From the NCBI GenBank assembly GCA_020200995.1, contig JAIVHQ010000251.1:1-6756 (forward strand): a DNA stretch of 6,756 bases. The letters run 5' to 3'. The notes beneath the pieces are model-generated. The model saw nothing but the letters and a program-made list of their open reading frames with translations. It did no database searches and had not been told where the DNA came from. This stretch comes from Flavobacteriales bacterium (GTDB lineage: Bacteria; Bacteroidota; Bacteroidia; Flavobacteriales_D; Cryomorphaceae). Each line of letters begins with the position of its first letter. Within the stretch, counting starts at the first letter, position 1. This document shows positions 5,220 through 6,756 of this stretch, piece by piece. The position numbers were made by a program, and so were the translations under genes.

Positions 5220-5468
5220 ATGATTAGCACAGAAGAACAAATTCAGATTCACGGAGACCCTTCGTCGGGGAAGATCGATATCAAGTACGCTCCCAAAACA
5301 AAACGTACCTTGTTTGACATTTGCGACATCAACGGCCGCATCCTGAAAACGGGCGCCATCAGCGGAGCGGTCACTTCCGTGAAGCTCGACGACATCGCAC
5401 TTGAGGATCAATACATCATCCTCATCCTCGACGGCGATCGCGTGTGTAGCCGAAAATTTAAGAGGTGA
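5220..5468 (+). CDS. Small protein resembling a free-standing type IX secretion sorting domain
   Basis: This 82-residue protein looks like the C-terminal sorting domain (type A, beta-sandwich) normally found at the end of large secreted Bacteroidota proteins. It has a GDPSSGKIDIKY start (12-23) in place of the usual YPNPxxG, a central DICDINGRILKTG (33-45), and an ending QYIILILDGDRVCSRKF (64-80) like the family's final strands. It has no signal peptide and no upstream cargo domain. An in-frame TGA lies 36 bases before the ATG, so it is not the tail of a longer frame. The glycine usually preceding the tyrosine in the GxY segment is replaced (DQY). It may be a cytosolic protein using the same fold, a remnant, or an adaptor. 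The domain resemblance is from memory and the function is unknown. Its last 11 bases overlap the end of the convergent aminopeptidase gene. Confidence 0.72.
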   Translation: MISTEEQIQIHGDPSSGKIDIKYAPKTKRTLFDICDINGRILKTGAISGAVTSVKLDDIALEDQYIILILDGDRVCSRKFKR

Positions 5469-6756
5469 CGCCAACCTCTTTCGCCATTGCAGCTTCAATT
5501 TCTTCCACCTCAATCGGGATGTCGGCCATCAGGTCGACATAACCCTCTTCTGTGATCAAAATGTCATTTTCGATCCGTATGCCGAGGTTCTCCTCACGGA
5601 TGTAGATTCCGGGTTCCACAGTAAATACATTTCCCGCCTGTATTGGCTCGTGCCAATACCCCACATCGTGCACATCGAGACCGATGAAGTGTGAAGTGCC
5701 GTGCATAAAGTACTTTTTGTAGGCCGGCTTGGCGGGATCCTGATTTTTCACCTCCTCAGCCGTGAGCAGGCCGAGGTCGATCAATTCTTTTTCCATCAAT
5801 TTCCCGACCTGCTTATGGTATTCGCCGAGCATTACGCCGGGTCGTAGTAATTCCATGCATTCCTTCATCACGCGGAGCACCGCGTTATAAACATCGGCCT
5901 GGCGCGGGGAAAATTTTCCGTTTACAGGTACCGTGCGGCTCATGTCGCTCGCGTAATTTCCGTATTCGGCACCCACGTCCATAAGTATCAAGTCGCCATC
6001 GTTGCAGGGCATGTTGTTTTCTACGTAGTGCAGCACGCAGGCATTAAAGCCCGATGCCACAATCGGTGTGTAGGCAAATCCGCGCGAACCCTTTCTGAGA
6101 AATTCGTGAGCGTACTCCGCTTCAATTTCGTATTCGATCACACCTGGTTTGATAAATTTCAGCACCCTGCGAAGACCGGCTTCGGTGATTTTACACGCAT
6201 TTTGCATCTGTTCGATTTCCTCGCGGCTTTTCACCGAGCGCAGGCGGTGCATGGCAGGCGCAGCGCGCTCGTAGTGGTGCAGCGGGTATGCGGCCATGAG
6301 TTTCTTCGCAAAGCGCATGTCGCGGGTTTCGGTTTCCGCGCTGCGGCGGGTGTGTTCATCGCTGTTGAGGAACACCGTCTCGGCTTCGGCCATGAGGGCC
6401 TTTAAAATCCCTTCGAGATCCTGAAGCCAATACACGGTCTTGATGCCCGAGAGCTCGGTGGCTTTGGCCTTGGTGAGTTTTTCGCCTTCCCAGATCGCGA
6501 TCTCCGAATTGGTCTCTTTCAGAAAAAGCATCTCGCGGCGGGCGGGGTCGGTGCAGTCGGGAAACATGATCAGTACAGATTCCTCTTGATCCACCCCGCT
6601 GAGGTAGAGGATGTCGTTGTTTTGCCGAAAAGGCATGGTGCCGTCGGCGTTGGTGGGGAGCATATCGTTGGAGTTAAAAATCGCCATCGAGTGGGCGGGC
6701 AGGGTATGGATGAATTTGCGGCGGTGGTTGATGTAAGTTTCGGCTCTGAGGGGTGT
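5458..6756 (-). CDS. pepP: Aminopeptidase P family protein (Xaa-Pro aminopeptidase), start just outside window
   Basis: This is a metallopeptidase of family M24B that removes an N-terminal residue preceding proline, normally in the cytosol. The frame stays open through the right edge, giving 432 visible residues. Those encoded by 6756-6688 (TPLRAETYINHRRKF and onward) fit the usual Bacteroidota N-terminus, so only a few codons are missing, and the internal ATG at 6687 is not the start. Counting from that Met, the N-terminal creatinase-like domain carries FNSNDMLPTNADGTMPF. The catalytic domain has all five dimetal ligands: Asp237 (MDVGAEYG), Asp248 (SDMSRTVPVNG), His333 (HGTSHFIGLDVHD), Glu358 (VEPGIYI) and Glu373 (RIENDILIT). 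Spacing is consistent with the E. coli enzyme. The stop at 5458-5460 lies inside the last codons of the convergent small gene, with no terminator between them. Confidence 0.95.
   Translation of the reverse strand, partial: TPLRAETYINHRRKFIHTLPAHSMAIFNSNDMLPTNADGTMPFRQNNDILYLSGVDQEESVLIMFPDCTDPARREMLFLKETNSEIAIWEGEKLTKAKATELSGIKTVYWLQDLEGILKALMAEAETVFLNSDEHTRRSAETETRDMRFAKKLMAAYPLHHYERAAPAMHRLRSVKSREEIEQMQNACKITEAGLRRVLKFIKPGVIEYEIEAEYAHEFLRKGSRGFAYTPIVASGFNACVLHYVENNMPCNDGDLILMDVGAEYGNYASDMSRTVPVNGKFSPRQADVYNAVLRVMKECMELLRPGVMLGEYHKQVGKLMEKELIDLGLLTAEEVKNQDPAKPAYKKYFMHGTSHFIGLDVHDVGYWHEPIQAGNVFTVEPGIYIREENLGIRIENDILITEEGYVDLMADIPIEVEEIEAAMAKEVGVTS

Overview
The window looks like a chromosomal segment of a Bacteroidota bacterium, most likely a Flavobacteriales-type or related lineage with fairly GC-rich coding DNA. 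The evidence is: promoter-like sites of the Bacteroidetes type (a TTTG box, about 20 bases, then TAnnTTTG) upstream of the suf genes and, as a -7 box only, upstream of thiL; a general lack of Shine-Dalgarno sequences; protein sequences that read like Bacteroidota SufB, SufC, ThiL and aminopeptidase P; and a small protein resembling the type IX secretion C-terminal sorting domain. The assignment rests on recognition from memory, with no search behind it.

Layout. Bases 1-2427 (minus strand) hold the start of a suf iron-sulfur cluster assembly operon in the order A-type carrier, sufB, sufC, with sufC running off the left edge. Its probable promoter lies at 2483-2514. From there to 2788 is non-coding and contains a nested inverted repeat (2652-2744). 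Bases 2789-3492 (plus strand) encode a two-gene MNT nucleotidyltransferase / HEPN module of the toxin-antitoxin type, with a 4-base overlap and visibly lower GC than its surroundings. Bases 3493-3875 are non-coding and highly structured: a cluster of TCCCGA/TCGGGA half-sites, then a 258-base interval bounded by 31-33 base inverted repeats with a large hairpin inside. The right end of that interval abuts the thiL -7 box. thiL (3876-4925, plus) encodes thiamine-monophosphate kinase. A 294-base gap with several hairpins leads to a small plus-strand gene (5220-5468) whose stop overlaps the stop of a convergent aminopeptidase P gene (5458-6756, minus, missing only its first few codons).

How it fits together. 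The suf, thiL and aminopeptidase P genes are ordinary housekeeping genes with intact active-site residues. The accessory material is the MNT/HEPN pair and the repeat-rich DNA on both sides of it, which looks like a transferred module placed between two housekeeping loci. The less ordinary points are the HEPN protein without the canonical R-X4-6-H RNase motif, the two unrelated inverted-repeat structures flanking the module, and a free-standing sorting-domain-like protein without a signal peptide.
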